Assembly (NCBI GenBank): GCA_964616875.1
Contig: CAZTSJ010000135.1
Span: 1-11,303, forward strand
DNA: 11,303 bases
Reading direction: 5' to 3'
Origin: RBG-16-66-20 sp964616875
Lineage (GTDB): Bacteria > Pseudomonadota > Gammaproteobacteria > Burkholderiales > SG8-39
Every line of letters starts with the position of its first letter. Within the stretch, counting starts at the first letter, position 1. Of the stretch, positions 1-6,821 are shown piece after piece. A program made the translations under genes and the position numbers. The notes under the pieces were generated by a model. It saw only the letters and a list, made by a program, of their open reading frames with translations, made no database searches and was not told the origin of the DNA.

Positions 1-2
1 TG

Positions 3-554
3 CAGCGCGCGGAAGGGCTGGCAAAGCGTGCCCTGGCTACGCCCGACGCCCGCGCGCACACGCGCGCATACGTGCTGCTGGGCCGCATCCACAGCAATCT
101 CGCGAACTACGCCGAAGCCACGCGGTACGCGGATCAGGCCATCGCGGCAAATCCGAGCGACTCAGCGGCGATGTATCTGCGCGGCGTGGCGCTTCTCTAC
201 GACGGCCGAATCGACGAAAGCATCATCGCATTGGAACGCGCAATTCGCATCGATCCCGGGCCGAACATCGGCAGCGCGCAAAGTCTTGCACTTGCCCATG
301 TGTTGAGCGGTCGATTCCAGGACGCGCTGGCACGTATGGATCTGCTGGTTGTGCGCTTTCCGGGGGACGTTGGCATGCAGGCGATCCGCGTAACGGCCCT
401 GGCGGGACTGGGGCGTTTGGACGATGCCCGGAAGGCTGCGGCGCAGCTGCGCCGCCTCAGTCCCCAGTTCCGGGTGGAGAACTTCGGGGAACGATTCGCG
501 AATCCCGAACTAGCCGAAAAGCTGCGTGATGGCCTGCGAACGGCGGGGTTGTGA
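3..554 (+). CDS. TPR-repeat protein, C-terminal part (5' end outside window)
   Basis: The frame is open from the first bases of the window to a TGA at 552-554, so this is the last 183 residues or so of a longer protein. It is a run of helical pairs with the tetratricopeptide pattern, for example YVLLGRIHSNLANYAEATRY followed by Ala-rich, Asn/Asp-Pro-terminated helices, giving about four TPR units. The tail, with LRRLSPQFRVENFGERFANP and then a Leu/Arg-rich helix, is the kind of ending I associate with TPR regions fused behind class III adenylate cyclase or winged-helix domains; that is recall, not proof. TPR domains mediate protein-protein contacts, so no enzymatic role can be given. It converges on the YHS gene with only 6 bases between the stops and no visible terminator. 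Certain as TPR, unsure about the full architecture. Confidence 0.8.
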   Translation, partial: QRAEGLAKRALATPDARAHTRAYVLLGRIHSNLANYAEATRYADQAIAANPSDSAAMYLRGVALLYDGRIDESIIALERAIRIDPGPNIGSAQSLALAHVLSGRFQDALARMDLLVVRFPGDVGMQAIRVTALAGLGRLDDARKAAAQLRRLSPQFRVENFGERFANPELAEKLRDGLRTAGL

Positions 555-560
555 AGCCCG

Positions 561-1025
561 TTATTTTCCGCGTTCCCGCCAGTTGACGACAGCCAGCGGA
601 ATGCGAGTCCTGAGGTATTCGGGATCCTTGTGCGCCACGTCCGCCCACTTCGTCTGCCCGAACACGTAGAGCTTGCCGTCGGAAATGATCCAGGCGCTCG
701 GATCCGCCTCGGCCTGGACCTTGCGCGACATGGAGCCGGTGCAATAGCCCCCGAACTGCGGCGCATATTTCTCCGGGTTCGCGGCGAAGAGGTCCCGGTT
801 GGCGGCGCTGGAAAAGAGGTAGCGTTCGCCATCCCAGTCGAAATGAAACGCCGTCGAGCCCTTCACCGGCTTGCCTACGGTGAAATACGCGACCGGGTCA
901 TGGCCCTTGAGCACCACGCGCTTCGGTTCGGAGGCCGTGCTCTGCGCGAGGGTCGGGGCGACCTGGAAAAGGGTCAACGCGATCGGGACGAGCATCAGAC
1001 GCAGAAATTCGTGCAACGGACTCAT
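561..1025 (-). CDS. Exported YHS-domain protein
   Basis: This 154-residue protein has an N-terminal hydrophobic segment (about residues 8-25) ending in TLAQS, a plausible signal peptidase I site, so it is probably periplasmic. The YHS-like core spans about 37-98: GHDPVAYF at 41-48, then FSSAANRDLFAANPEKYAPQ (71-90) and FGGYC (91-95). YHS domains are linked to metal or redox handling in copper ATPases and related proteins, but the family of small exported members has no settled function. It resembles the family named YHS-domain (seleno)protein, in which the GYC cysteine can be selenocysteine; here it is an ordinary Cys95 encoded by TGC. The start is supported by AAGGAG seven bases upstream of ATG. 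The gene lies alone, downstream of a tRNA-like element on the same strand. Confidence 0.85.
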   Translation of the reverse strand: MSPLHEFLRLMLVPIALTLFQVAPTLAQSTASEPKRVVLKGHDPVAYFTVGKPVKGSTAFHFDWDGERYLFSSAANRDLFAANPEKYAPQFGGYCTGSMSRKVQAEADPSAWIISDGKLYVFGQTKWADVAHKDPEYLRTRIPLAVVNWRERGK

Positions 1026-1133
1026 GGCGTGCTCCTTGGGCCGGCTTGTGGCCGGGATAGTGCAGCGAAGGCGATGCTACTCCCGTTACAGGGGGGGCTG
1101 CAAACACCGCCCGGCCGTGCCCGGAAGGGGGGG

Positions 1134-1222
1134 CGGAGGAGGCAGGAGTCGAACCCACGGATAGGAGAGTCTATCCGGCCCCGGCTGCACTGCGCTGCAC
1201 GAATCAGCCATTCCCCCTCTCC
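1134..1222 (-). ncRNA. tRNA-Ser-like (class II) element with abnormal anticodon region
   Basis: Read on the minus strand, this has the outer parts of a class II tRNA. The acceptor strands are GGAGAGG (1222-1216) and CTCCTCC (1141-1135), pairing 6 of 7 with one wobble. There is a T arm GTGGG-TTCGACT-CCTGC (1158-1142) and a perfect 6-bp long variable arm GGATAG/CTATCC (1176-1159). The discriminator is G and is followed by CCC rather than CCA. The 37 bases between acceptor and variable arm have the right length for D plus anticodon arms and can form a short GAA/TTC D-like stem, but I could not build a 5-bp anticodon stem with a 7-base loop; instead GGCTG and CAGCC pair across the region. It is therefore either a decayed tRNA-Ser, an unusual tRNA-like RNA, or an annotation trap for tRNA finders. 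It lies 108 bases upstream of the YHS gene. Confidence 0.5.
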
Positions 1223-1260
1223 CCGGTCCCGGTCTGACGGCGCACAATGGGTCATTCGTG

Positions 1261-1291
1261 AATGTCGGCTTCGCCGTCCGAAGCGGTCATT
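1261..1291. repeat. Imperfect inverted repeat, possible dispersed intergenic repeat
   Basis: AATGTCGGCTTCG (1261-1273) and CGAAGCGGTCATT (1279-1291) are inverted with 11 of 13 positions matching around a 5-base loop. Just before it, CATTC-GT-GAATG (1253-1264) is a small palindrome that shares bases with the left arm. The wording resembles short degenerate repeats scattered between genes in some proteobacterial genomes, but no second copy exists in this window. The rest of the 1026-1387 gap shows two runs of seven G (1091-1097 and 1127-1133), the tRNA-like element, and no convincing terminator. Confidence 0.35.
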
Positions 1292-1387
1292 GGCAAACAT
1301 CGGCCCTCGACCAGGACCGGTCACTCACGACTTCCGCGCACCGCCGGCGAGGGCGGCACCTCCTAGGACCGAGGAAACGGCGCCCCT

Positions 1388-1729
1388 CTACTTTGCCTTT
1401 GTCGGCGGAACGTAAGTTGCCCCGACTTTCTTCGCGATTTTCGATGCCTTCTGTACCTCAGCCGACGTAAACAGCGGAATCGATTTGAATGCCGAAAACG
1501 TTCCTGACATGAGCGCCGGAGCGATCGCCCCGATGTATTCTGCGTTTCCCGGCACCTCTGCGATGATCGCGACATTGTAGTCCTGCCCAAACATTCCGTA
1601 GAAGCCGAGCAGCTTGCCACCCGCTGCTTCAAGCGCCGTCTTGGCCGCCGCCTCCCGATCTGAGCCGGTTTCCAAGATCGCCTTCATCGCCTCCGGTGAA
1701 TACTTTCCCATGAGCATGAAAAGTGCCAT
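1388..1729 (-). CDS. GYD-domain protein
   Basis: This 113-residue soluble protein matches the small GYD family, a dimeric alpha-beta ferredoxin-like fold. Visible family features are the N-terminal strand MALFMLMGKY with SPEAMKAILE (1-20), the DREAAAKTALEAAGGKLLGF helix-turn (24-43), the motif region YGMFGQDYNVAIIAEVP (44-60), where the family's G-x-Y-D signature is degenerate (GQDYN), and the second half with MSGTFSAFKSIPLFTSAE (74-91). The function of the family is unknown. The C-terminus after about residue 95 is Lys-rich (KASKIAKKVG). The ATG follows GGGGGAAAG about 6 bases upstream, a serviceable ribosome site. It appears monocistronic: 362 bases of non-coding DNA lie downstream and 213 bases, including a perfect palindrome, lie upstream. 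Confidence 0.88.
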   Translation of the reverse strand: MALFMLMGKYSPEAMKAILETGSDREAAAKTALEAAGGKLLGFYGMFGQDYNVAIIAEVPGNAEYIGAIAPALMSGTFSAFKSIPLFTSAEVQKASKIAKKVGATYVPPTKAK

Positions 1730-1812
1730 GTTCTTTCCCCCTATGTGGTGCCTGAATATGGAGCGGGTACAAAATCGTAACCGCGTTGGATTACGTTTCT
1801 GCTTCGCAGAGT

Positions 1813-1828
1813 GGTACAGGACTGTACC
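1813..1828. promoter_or_regulatory. Perfect palindrome, candidate operator upstream of the GYD gene
   Basis: GGTACAG-GA-CTGTACC is a perfect 7+2+7 inverted repeat about 84 bases upstream of the GYD start. A two-base centre is too tight for an RNA hairpin loop, so a dimeric DNA-binding protein site is the more natural reading. A second small inverted repeat, TCTGC-TTC-GCAGA, lies beside it at 1798-1810. No strong -35/-10 pair could be fixed; TACGAT, reading toward the GYD gene nearby, is only a weak -10 candidate. No regulator gene is present in the window. Confidence 0.35.
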
Positions 1829-1942
1829 GAAAAGGAGGGCTCTGCGGGCCCGAAGCCGACACCGCGGACCCGCTCAAATGGCCGATCCTTCGGGTGCTTC
1901 CTACAGCGCTGCCAAGTCTACGCCCCCGACGTTGGTTCTTCG

Positions 1943-2524
1943 TTAAAGCGGTGCCAACGCGCCATTCACCAGCTTGACACGGGCACCCGCAGCCCATGAG
2001 GGGTGCGTATCCTGCGTGAAGATCCGCGAGCTGCCGTCATCGAAGCGCACGCCGATCTCGAAGACCTTTCCCTCCCGTGCCTTCTTTTCGATCATGTGAC
2101 CGGCAACGGCGCCGCCGGCGGCGCCGACCACGGTACCCGCGGTGCGGTGGTCACGGCCGCCAATCGAACGCCCGAGCACGCCGCCCACGACACCGCCCGC
2201 GACCGCACCCAGGCCCGTGGCCTTGCCCGGCTTGTCGATCTCGCGGATGCCGGTGACGGTGCCGCAATCGACGCACGCGGCTGCTGTAGTGTTTTTCTTA
2301 CCCAGTATTTTCTGAATCACGGCATCGCTGACCCCGCCCTGCTTGAGTTTCACCAGGCCATCGGGGCTGGTATCGAAGCCCGGCTCGGCGCCTTCGATGG
2401 CCTGCAGCACGGTCGCGTCGCTCAAGCCGCCCTTGACCAGCTTGATCACGTCGTCATTGGTCATCGGCGCAGCTGCGGCCGCGAGCGGAACGAAAAGCAG
2501 AATCGAGAGTAGCAGTCGTTTCAT
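1943..2524 (-). CDS. Exported glycine-zipper protein with a duplicated N-terminal motif
   Basis: This 193-residue protein starts with a clear signal peptide (MKRLLLSILLFVPLAAAAAP). The first domain holds two copies of one motif: VIKLVKGGLSDATVLQAI (26-43) and LVKLKQGGVSDAVIQKIL (57-74). Next comes a short linker with a CVDC cysteine pair (84-87), then a Gly-rich zipper segment (about 104-145; AVAGGVVGGVLGRSIGG and VVGAAGGAVAGHMIE) of the Rickettsia 17-kDa antigen/glycine-zipper 2TM type, and a C-terminal beta-rich part with FDDGSSRIFTQ (161-171). Such proteins usually sit in or at the outer membrane; the signal peptide lacks a lipobox before Ala19. The start is the ATG with GGAG eight bases upstream; a longer in-frame opening to 2689 would run through the flavin reductase gene and is rejected. 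The gene lies 34 bases behind the flavin reductase and could be read through from that operon, though its role looks unrelated. Confidence 0.85.
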   Translation of the reverse strand: MKRLLLSILLFVPLAAAAAPMTNDDVIKLVKGGLSDATVLQAIEGAEPGFDTSPDGLVKLKQGGVSDAVIQKILGKKNTTAAACVDCGTVTGIREIDKPGKATGLGAVAGGVVGGVLGRSIGGRDHRTAGTVVGAAGGAVAGHMIEKKAREGKVFEIGVRFDDGSSRIFTQDTHPSWAAGARVKLVNGALAPL

Positions 2525-2558
2525 GCGGCAGGCTCCGTGATTGCTCCGAACCAGGATT

Positions 2559-3203
2559 CTATCGCGCCGACTTCTCCCCGCCGAAGGAATTGCCGCCGCC
2601 CTCCGGACGCGGCATCGAGAACACACGCTCCACCACCGCGTATTCGTCGTAGCCGCAGCGCGCGATGGGCTGCACAGCGGCGAGGTCAAAGCGCCCGTTC
2701 TTCATGCAGCGCTCGTCGATGTGCATGCCGATCACCTGGCCGAAGACCACCGTGGCGCCGGTCTCCCTGCCTTCCGTATCCTGCAGCTTGAGCACCTGCG
2801 TGACCTTGCACTCGAGGGCCGCAGGCGAAGCGGCGACACGCGGCGGGCGGACCAGCGTCGATGGCGCGGTGGCAAGCGCGGCGTGCTCGAACTCGCTCCT
2901 GCCGCGCGGCAGTCCCTCGGAAGTCATGTTCATCTGGTCGCGCAGCGCCCAGGTGGCCATGCTCCAGACAAATTCGCCGGACTCAATAGCGAAGCTCGCC
3001 GAATCCTTCATGCTCTCGCTGGCAAAGCCGACGATCTGCGGCCAGCTGTTGAAGCCGTTGAAGAAACTGTAGGGCGCGAGATTCAGCTCCCCGGCGCGGC
3101 TCTGCGTGGAAACCCAGCCGATCGGGCGCGGCACGATCACGCCCTTGAACGGATCGTGCGGGAACAGCTTGCGGTCGCGGTTCTTCGGTTCGAAGAAAAT
3201 CAT
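2559..3203 (-). CDS. Flavin reductase family protein (FMN-binding split barrel)
   Basis: This 214-residue protein belongs to the flavin reductase-like domain family, which bind FMN and reduce flavin with NAD(P)H or serve as small flavoproteins. Family marks are VPRPIGWVSTQSRAGELN (24-41), APYSFFNGFNSWPQIVGFAS (43-62) and the MKDSASFAIESGEFVWSMAT stretch (65-84). The ATG overlaps the stop of the preceding OYE gene in an ATGA (3200-3203), so the two are almost certainly translated together. It is the last gene of the eight-gene minus-strand operon unless the glycine-zipper gene 34 bases further on is included. In context it may regenerate reduced flavin, or act as an oxidoreductase beside the OYE; the sequence does not decide between them. 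No truncation is seen. Confidence 0.87.
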   Translation of the reverse strand: MIFFEPKNRDRKLFPHDPFKGVIVPRPIGWVSTQSRAGELNLAPYSFFNGFNSWPQIVGFASESMKDSASFAIESGEFVWSMATWALRDQMNMTSEGLPRGRSEFEHAALATAPSTLVRPPRVAASPAALECKVTQVLKLQDTEGRETGATVVFGQVIGMHIDERCMKNGRFDLAAVQPIARCGYDEYAVVERVFSMPRPEGGGNSFGGEKSAR

Positions 3204-4309
3204 GTGTCCGCCTTGGGACGCGCGATGGCGGCTCCCGGCCATAGTGACGGATGCACGCGCGCGTACTGCGGCGGGTAATCCAGCTGTACGCCGAAGCGCT
3301 CGGCGGCGTGCCAGACCCAGCGCGGATTGTCGAGGATCGCGCGCGCCATCGCCACCATGTCGGCCTTGCCGGAGGCGAGGATCTCTTCGGCCTGGTCGGG
3401 ATCGGCAATCATGCCCACGGCGCGGGTGTTGATTCCCACTTCCTTTTTGATCTTCTCCGCAAAGCCGACCTGAAAGCCGGGCGCCACCGGAATTCTCGCG
3501 TACGGCACGGTCGCGCCGCTCGAGACGCAGACAAAGTCGAGGCCGATGCGTTGCAATTCGCGCGCGTAGAGCACCGCGTCCTCCGGCGTCCAGCCTCCGT
3601 CCACCCAGTCGGTGGCGTTGATGCGGATCCCGAGCGCCCGCTCCTTGGGCCATACCTCGCGTACCGCGCGCGCGACCTCGAGCGGGAATTTCATCCGCTC
3701 CTTGCCGTACTCGTCGCTGCGCAGATTCGAGAGCGGCGACAGGAACTGGTGCAGCAGGTAGCCGTGCGCCGAATGCAGCTCCACGACGTCGAAGCCGATG
3801 CGCCTGGCGCGCAGCGTCGCGGCGACGAACGCGTCGACGAGCCCGCGGATTTCCTCCCGGGAGAACTCGCGCGGCACGTGCCAGCCCTCGCCAAACGCGA
3901 TCGCGGAAGGGGCGCCAGTCGGCCAGGCCGAATCGCCCGGTCCGAGCGGCTTGCCGCCCCGCCATGGGACATGCGAGGAGGCCTTGCGCCCGGCGTGGCC
4001 GATCTGGATGCCGATCGGGTTCTTCGTAATGCCGCGATAGACCAGTACCGCGCGCGCCATCGCCGCCTCGTTTTGGTCGCTGTACAGGCCGGTGCAACCG
4101 TGCGTGATGCGGCCATCGCGCGTCACGTTGGTCTTCTCCACCACGAACAGGCCCGCGCCCGAGCAGGCCATGCTGCCCAGGTGCGCTAGATGCCAATCGG
4201 TCATCGAGCCGTCGTCCGCGGAGTACTGGCACATCGGAGAGATGACGACGCGGTTCGGCAGCGTGATGCCGCCGAGCTGGATCGGTTCGAACAGCTTAGG
4301 GAGCGGCAA
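3200..4309 (-). CDS. Old Yellow Enzyme, YqjM-like NAD(P)H:flavin oxidoreductase
   Basis: This 369-residue TIM-barrel flavoenzyme is a normal length for the family. OYEs reduce activated C=C bonds (enones, maleimides, nitroalkenes and similar) using FMN and NAD(P)H. The YqjM-class marks are SPMCQYSA (24-31, with Cys27 the redox-modulating cysteine and Tyr29), GIQIGHAGRKA (100-110), the substrate-binding pair His179/His182 in ELHSAHGYLLHQFLSPLSN (177-195), RINATDWVDGGW (229-240) and the phosphate-binding GMIADPDQAEEILASGKADM (299-318). The start codon is TTG, in frame, overlapping the end of pxpA by 14 bases. It is supported by AAGGA seven bases upstream, and no better start gives the full N-terminal strand. 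Its position between pxpA and the flavin reductase ties it to the nitrile/lactam operon; a reductive step on an unsaturated intermediate is an inference. Confidence 0.92.
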   Translation of the reverse strand: MPLPKLFEPIQLGGITLPNRVVISPMCQYSADDGSMTDWHLAHLGSMACSGAGLFVVEKTNVTRDGRITHGCTGLYSDQNEAAMARAVLVYRGITKNPIGIQIGHAGRKASSHVPWRGGKPLGPGDSAWPTGAPSAIAFGEGWHVPREFSREEIRGLVDAFVAATLRARRIGFDVVELHSAHGYLLHQFLSPLSNLRSDEYGKERMKFPLEVARAVREVWPKERALGIRINATDWVDGGWTPEDAVLYARELQRIGLDFVCVSSGATVPYARIPVAPGFQVGFAEKIKKEVGINTRAVGMIADPDQAEEILASGKADMVAMARAILDNPRWVWHAAERFGVQLDYPPQYARVHPSLWPGAAIARPKADT

Positions 4310-5051
4310 CGGTGATTCCTTTTTCTTTGAAAGCCTTGCGCAACGCCTGCGCGAAAGTCACTGCGCCGGGCTGGTCGCCATGCAGGCACAGCGTGTCGGC
4401 CGCCACCGTGACGCGCTGGCCCGAGAGGCTGGTGACATAACCCTCCTCGACCATGGCGAGCGCCTGCCTGACGCTGGCCGCCGCGTCTTCGATCATGCCG
4501 CCGGGCTTGTCGCGCGGCGCGAGCGTGCCGTCGTCCGAGTAGCCGCGGTCGGCGAAAACTTCGCCAGCGACTTTGATCTTGCCTTTTCTTGCTATCTCAA
4601 AGTTCTTGCTGTTGGACAAGGCATAGAGCATGACCCCGGAACCCAAATCCCTGACCGCGCGGACCATTGCCTCCGACAATCCCTCGTCGGTGGCCGCCAT
4701 GTTGTAGAGCGCGCCGTGGCATTTGACGTGGTGCAGCTTCGTACCAGCGGCACGCGCGAACGCTTCCACCGCGCCGGCCTGGTAAACGACAAGATCGTAC
4801 ATGTCCTGCGGCGAAATGCGCATCACGCGCCGGCCGAAGCCCATCAGGTCCGGCAGCGAGGGGTGCGCGCCGACGGCAACGCCGTTGTCCACCGCGAGGC
4901 GCACCGTCTTGCGGATCGTGGCGGGATCGCCGCCATGGAAGCCGCAGGCGATGTTGGCCGAGGAAATGAAGGGCATGACCCCGGCATCGGCGCCCATGTT
5001 CCAGGCGCCGTAGCTCTCGCCCATGTCGCAGTTAAGGTCTATTTTTTTCAT
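4296..5051 (-). CDS. pxpA: 5-oxoprolinase subunit A (LamB/YcsF family)
   Basis: This 251-residue protein is a standard-length PxpA. With PxpB and PxpC it performs ATP-dependent hydrolysis of 5-oxoproline (pyroglutamate) to glutamate in the cytoplasm; 5-oxoproline arises from damaged glutamine and other sources. Family signatures include KIDLNCDMGESYGAW (3-17), SSANIACGFHGGDP, VAVGAHPSLPDLMGFGRR, HHVKCHGALYNMAA and FADRGYSDDGTLAPRDKPGG. In the usual KPHGALYN signature the Pro is Cys here. The start is taken at the second of two close in-frame ATGs (5051); the first (5057) would add MT and lies one base after the pxpC stop, and either is possible. It is coupled to pxpC upstream and overlaps the OYE gene downstream. 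The order pxpB-pxpC-pxpA is the common one, but the flanking nitrile hydratase genes are not. Confidence 0.92.
   Translation of the reverse strand: MKKIDLNCDMGESYGAWNMGADAGVMPFISSANIACGFHGGDPATIRKTVRLAVDNGVAVGAHPSLPDLMGFGRRVMRISPQDMYDLVVYQAGAVEAFARAAGTKLHHVKCHGALYNMAATDEGLSEAMVRAVRDLGSGVMLYALSNSKNFEIARKGKIKVAGEVFADRGYSDDGTLAPRDKPGGMIEDAAASVRQALAMVEEGYVTSLSGQRVTVAADTLCLHGDQPGAVTFAQALRKAFKEKGITVAAP
4317..4321 (-). promoter_or_regulatory. Ribosome binding site deciding the TTG start of the OYE gene
   Basis: AAGGA lies inside the 3' end of pxpA, seven bases before the TTG at 4309-4307. No ATG or GTG gives a full-length OYE N-terminus, so this site is what justifies the TTG start and the 14-base overlap. 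Confidence 0.6.
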
Positions 5052-5058
5052 CGTCATC

Positions 5059-6066
5059 TCAAGTTCCAGCCATCCAGGCAAGCGCACGCAGGGCCGCATC
5101 GAGCCGCAAGCGCAGCACGCGGCGCAACTCCCCCGCCTGCTCCAGCGTGCAGCGCGCGAATTGCACCTTGCCGCCGGGCGCAAGCTGCGCCATGCGAGGC
5201 ACATCCGCCGCGGCGATCTCGGCGATCTTCGGGTAACCGCCGGTGGTCTGGCGGTCGGCCATCAGCGCTATCGGCATGCCGTTCGCCGGCACCTGCACCG
5301 TACCGAGGCAGGCCGGCTCCGATAGTATCTCGATCGCTTCGGAGCGCGCCAGCACCGGGCCCGCCAGGCGAAAACCCATGCGGTTGGAATCCGGCGTCAC
5401 TTTCCAGGTCGCCTCGAAAAACGCGCGCCGCGCCGCGACGTCGAAATGCGCGTGATGCCGGCCTTCGATGGCGTGAATCACGATCGGCTCGCGCTCTGGC
5501 AGCGTCAAGGCCGGGGCCGACCAGCTCACGGAACGCAGATCAAGCATGGCTTTTTTGCCGCCAAGTTTTTCATATCTTTTCAAAGAAAGAGAAGCAACAC
5601 CTTCAATCAAGGGCAAGCTGTCGCCGGCGCGCAGCAGGCGCCCTTCGTGCCCGCCGAACTTTGCCGGCAGGTAGGTGCTGCGGCTGCCCAGCACCGGCGT
5701 GGTGGCGATGCCACCCGCCACGGCCAGGTAGGCGCGGCTGCCCAGATTGGCCCGCCCCGTTCTGAGGACGGCGCCTTTTTCCACCATGAAGGGCCGGTTC
5801 AAGGGGACTGGCTGGCCAGCGAGCGTGGCATCGAACTGCGCGCCGCAGATCGCCACCAGCGCATTTCGCTCGAATTCTATTTCGGGACCCAGCAGCGTGA
5901 TTTCGATCGCCGCTTCGCCCTTGCGATTGCCGACCAGCGCGTTGCACAGTTCGAAGGCGACCGGATCCATCGGACCGCAGGGCACCACGCCCAGGTGCTG
6001 CAGGCCGTAGCGGCCGCGATCCTGCACGGTGCTTAGCAAACCGGAGCGAAGAATTCGTAGGCTCAC
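5059..6066 (-). CDS. pxpC: 5-oxoprolinase subunit C (biotin-dependent carboxyltransferase-like)
   Basis: This 335-residue protein is the PxpC/KipA type, slightly longer than the E. coli protein. It belongs to the fold also found in urea amidolyase and works with PxpB as the partner complex of PxpA. Diagnostic motifs are SGLLSTVQDRGRYGLQHLGV (8-27), CGPMDPVAFELCNALVGN (30-47), YLAVAGGI, then VLGSRSTYLPAKFGGHEGRL, and later GLF-like segments ending in KVQFARCTLEQAGEL. The start is GTG, overlapping the pxpB stop as GTGA (6063-6066), so translation is coupled. A stretch in the middle (5551-5610, encoding LIEGVASLSLKRYEKLGGKK) has strikingly different codon use: only 4 of 20 codons end in G or C. 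The reading frame is intact throughout. Confidence 0.93.
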   Translation of the reverse strand: MSLRILRSGLLSTVQDRGRYGLQHLGVVPCGPMDPVAFELCNALVGNRKGEAAIEITLLGPEIEFERNALVAICGAQFDATLAGQPVPLNRPFMVEKGAVLRTGRANLGSRAYLAVAGGIATTPVLGSRSTYLPAKFGGHEGRLLRAGDSLPLIEGVASLSLKRYEKLGGKKAMLDLRSVSWSAPALTLPEREPIVIHAIEGRHHAHFDVAARRAFFEATWKVTPDSNRMGFRLAGPVLARSEAIEILSEPACLGTVQVPANGMPIALMADRQTTGGYPKIAEIAAADVPRMAQLAPGGKVQFARCTLEQAGELRRVLRLRLDAALRALAWMAGT

Positions 6067-6821
6067 TGCAAACTTTCGAACTCGGTTCTTGAAACGGCGA
6101 CAAACCGCACCCGGTCGCCAGGCGCAAACAGGCTCGCCGGGTCGCGCGCCGGGTCGAATACCGTGAGCGGCGTGCGCCCGATGATGCTCCAGCCTCCCGG
6201 CGTCTCGTAGGGATAGACCGCGGTCTGCGCATTCGCGATCGCGACCGAACCCATCGGCATGCGCGTGCGCGGCGTCGCGCGGCGCGGCACTGCAAGCTTC
6301 GCATCCAGGCCGCCGATGTAGGGCTGCCCGGGGGAAAAACCCACCATCAGCACCCAGTGCTGGGTCTTGACGTGTCTTTTTATAATTTCACTGATAGATA
6401 TGGAAGTTCTTGCAGAAACTTCGGGCAAATCCAGCCCAAATTCCACGTCATAGCAGACCGGAACCTCGACGGAACGCCCGGAATCCTCGAACTTCGAGGC
6501 CGACTTGAAGCACTCCTCGAGCAGTCCGCGGCAGAAATCCAGCACCGACGCGGGCAGTTGCGGATGGAAGGGATCGAAATACAGCGCGATGCCGCACAGC
6601 GCCGGCACCACGTCCCGGATCCAGGGCAGCCCGCGCACGCGGATCGCCGCGGCCAGCGCCTGCAGCGAGCGGTTGATCTCGAGGTCCACACCGCCGCTCG
6701 CGGCGGTCCCGCCGGTCTCGCCGAATTCGGCGTACACCGCCGCATCGCCGAGCGGCGAGAGGCGCAGGGTCTTGAGAATTTTTTTCAGGTTGCCTTGGGT
6801 ACGGCCACGCCAATCATGCAA
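6063..6821 (-). CDS. pxpB: 5-oxoprolinase subunit B (KipI family)
   Basis: The family match is secure: LSPLGDAAVYAEFG near the N-terminus, GFSPGQPYIGGLD (161-173 when counted from the TTG), RTRMPMGSVAIANAQTAVYP and YETPGGWSIIGRTP, all in the expected order. PxpB and PxpC form the part of ATP-dependent 5-oxoprolinase that works with PxpA. The start is uncertain. The only ordinary start codon upstream of the conserved region is a TTG at 6821, which makes a 37-base overlap with nthA and adds about 11 residues not typical of the family. A CTG at 6788-6786 is in frame, forms CTGA with the nthA stop, has AAGG four bases upstream, and would give a family-like N-terminus (KKILKTLRLSPLGD). About 45 bases near 6375-6419 carry AT-rich, rare-type codons (AGA, ATA). 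Confidence 0.9.
   Translation of the reverse strand: MHDWRGRTQGNLKKILKTLRLSPLGDAAVYAEFGETGGTAASGGVDLEINRSLQALAAAIRVRGLPWIRDVVPALCGIALYFDPFHPQLPASVLDFCRGLLEECFKSASKFEDSGRSVEVPVCYDVEFGLDLPEVSARTSISISEIIKRHVKTQHWVLMVGFSPGQPYIGGLDAKLAVPRRATPRTRMPMGSVAIANAQTAVYPYETPGGWSIIGRTPLTVFDPARDPASLFAPGDRVRFVAVSRTEFESLQ

Noticed and set aside
1041..1055. Hairpin CCGGC-TTGTG-GCCGG as a terminator
   Set aside because: It has a short 5-bp stem, no T-run, and sits immediately upstream of the YHS ribosome site, so it is more likely incidental.
1134..1222. selC (selenocysteine tRNA) serving the adjacent YHS (seleno)protein
   Set aside because: No TCA anticodon or matching anticodon loop is present in the central region, and the YHS protein has a normal Cys codon at the position in question.
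1134..1222. 3' end of a tmRNA
   Set aside because: The T arm is compatible, but there is no 5' tmRNA domain or tag-coding region, and a nearby 5' acceptor strand closes the element at about 89 bases.
1341..1356. Hairpin CCGCC/GGCGG after the GYD gene as a terminator
   Set aside because: The stem is only 5 bp and no T-tract follows on the minus strand.
1943..2689. Longer start for the glycine-zipper protein
   Set aside because: The extension would run through the flavin reductase coding region and bury the signal peptide; the ATG at 2524 begins an obvious signal sequence with a ribosome site.
4092..5765. Long open frame of 557 codons on the plus strand
   Set aside because: It is antisense to OYE, pxpA and pxpC, all of which have clear family motifs. 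Its product is Arg/Ala/His-rich with no recognisable domain, as expected of a GC-rich shadow frame.
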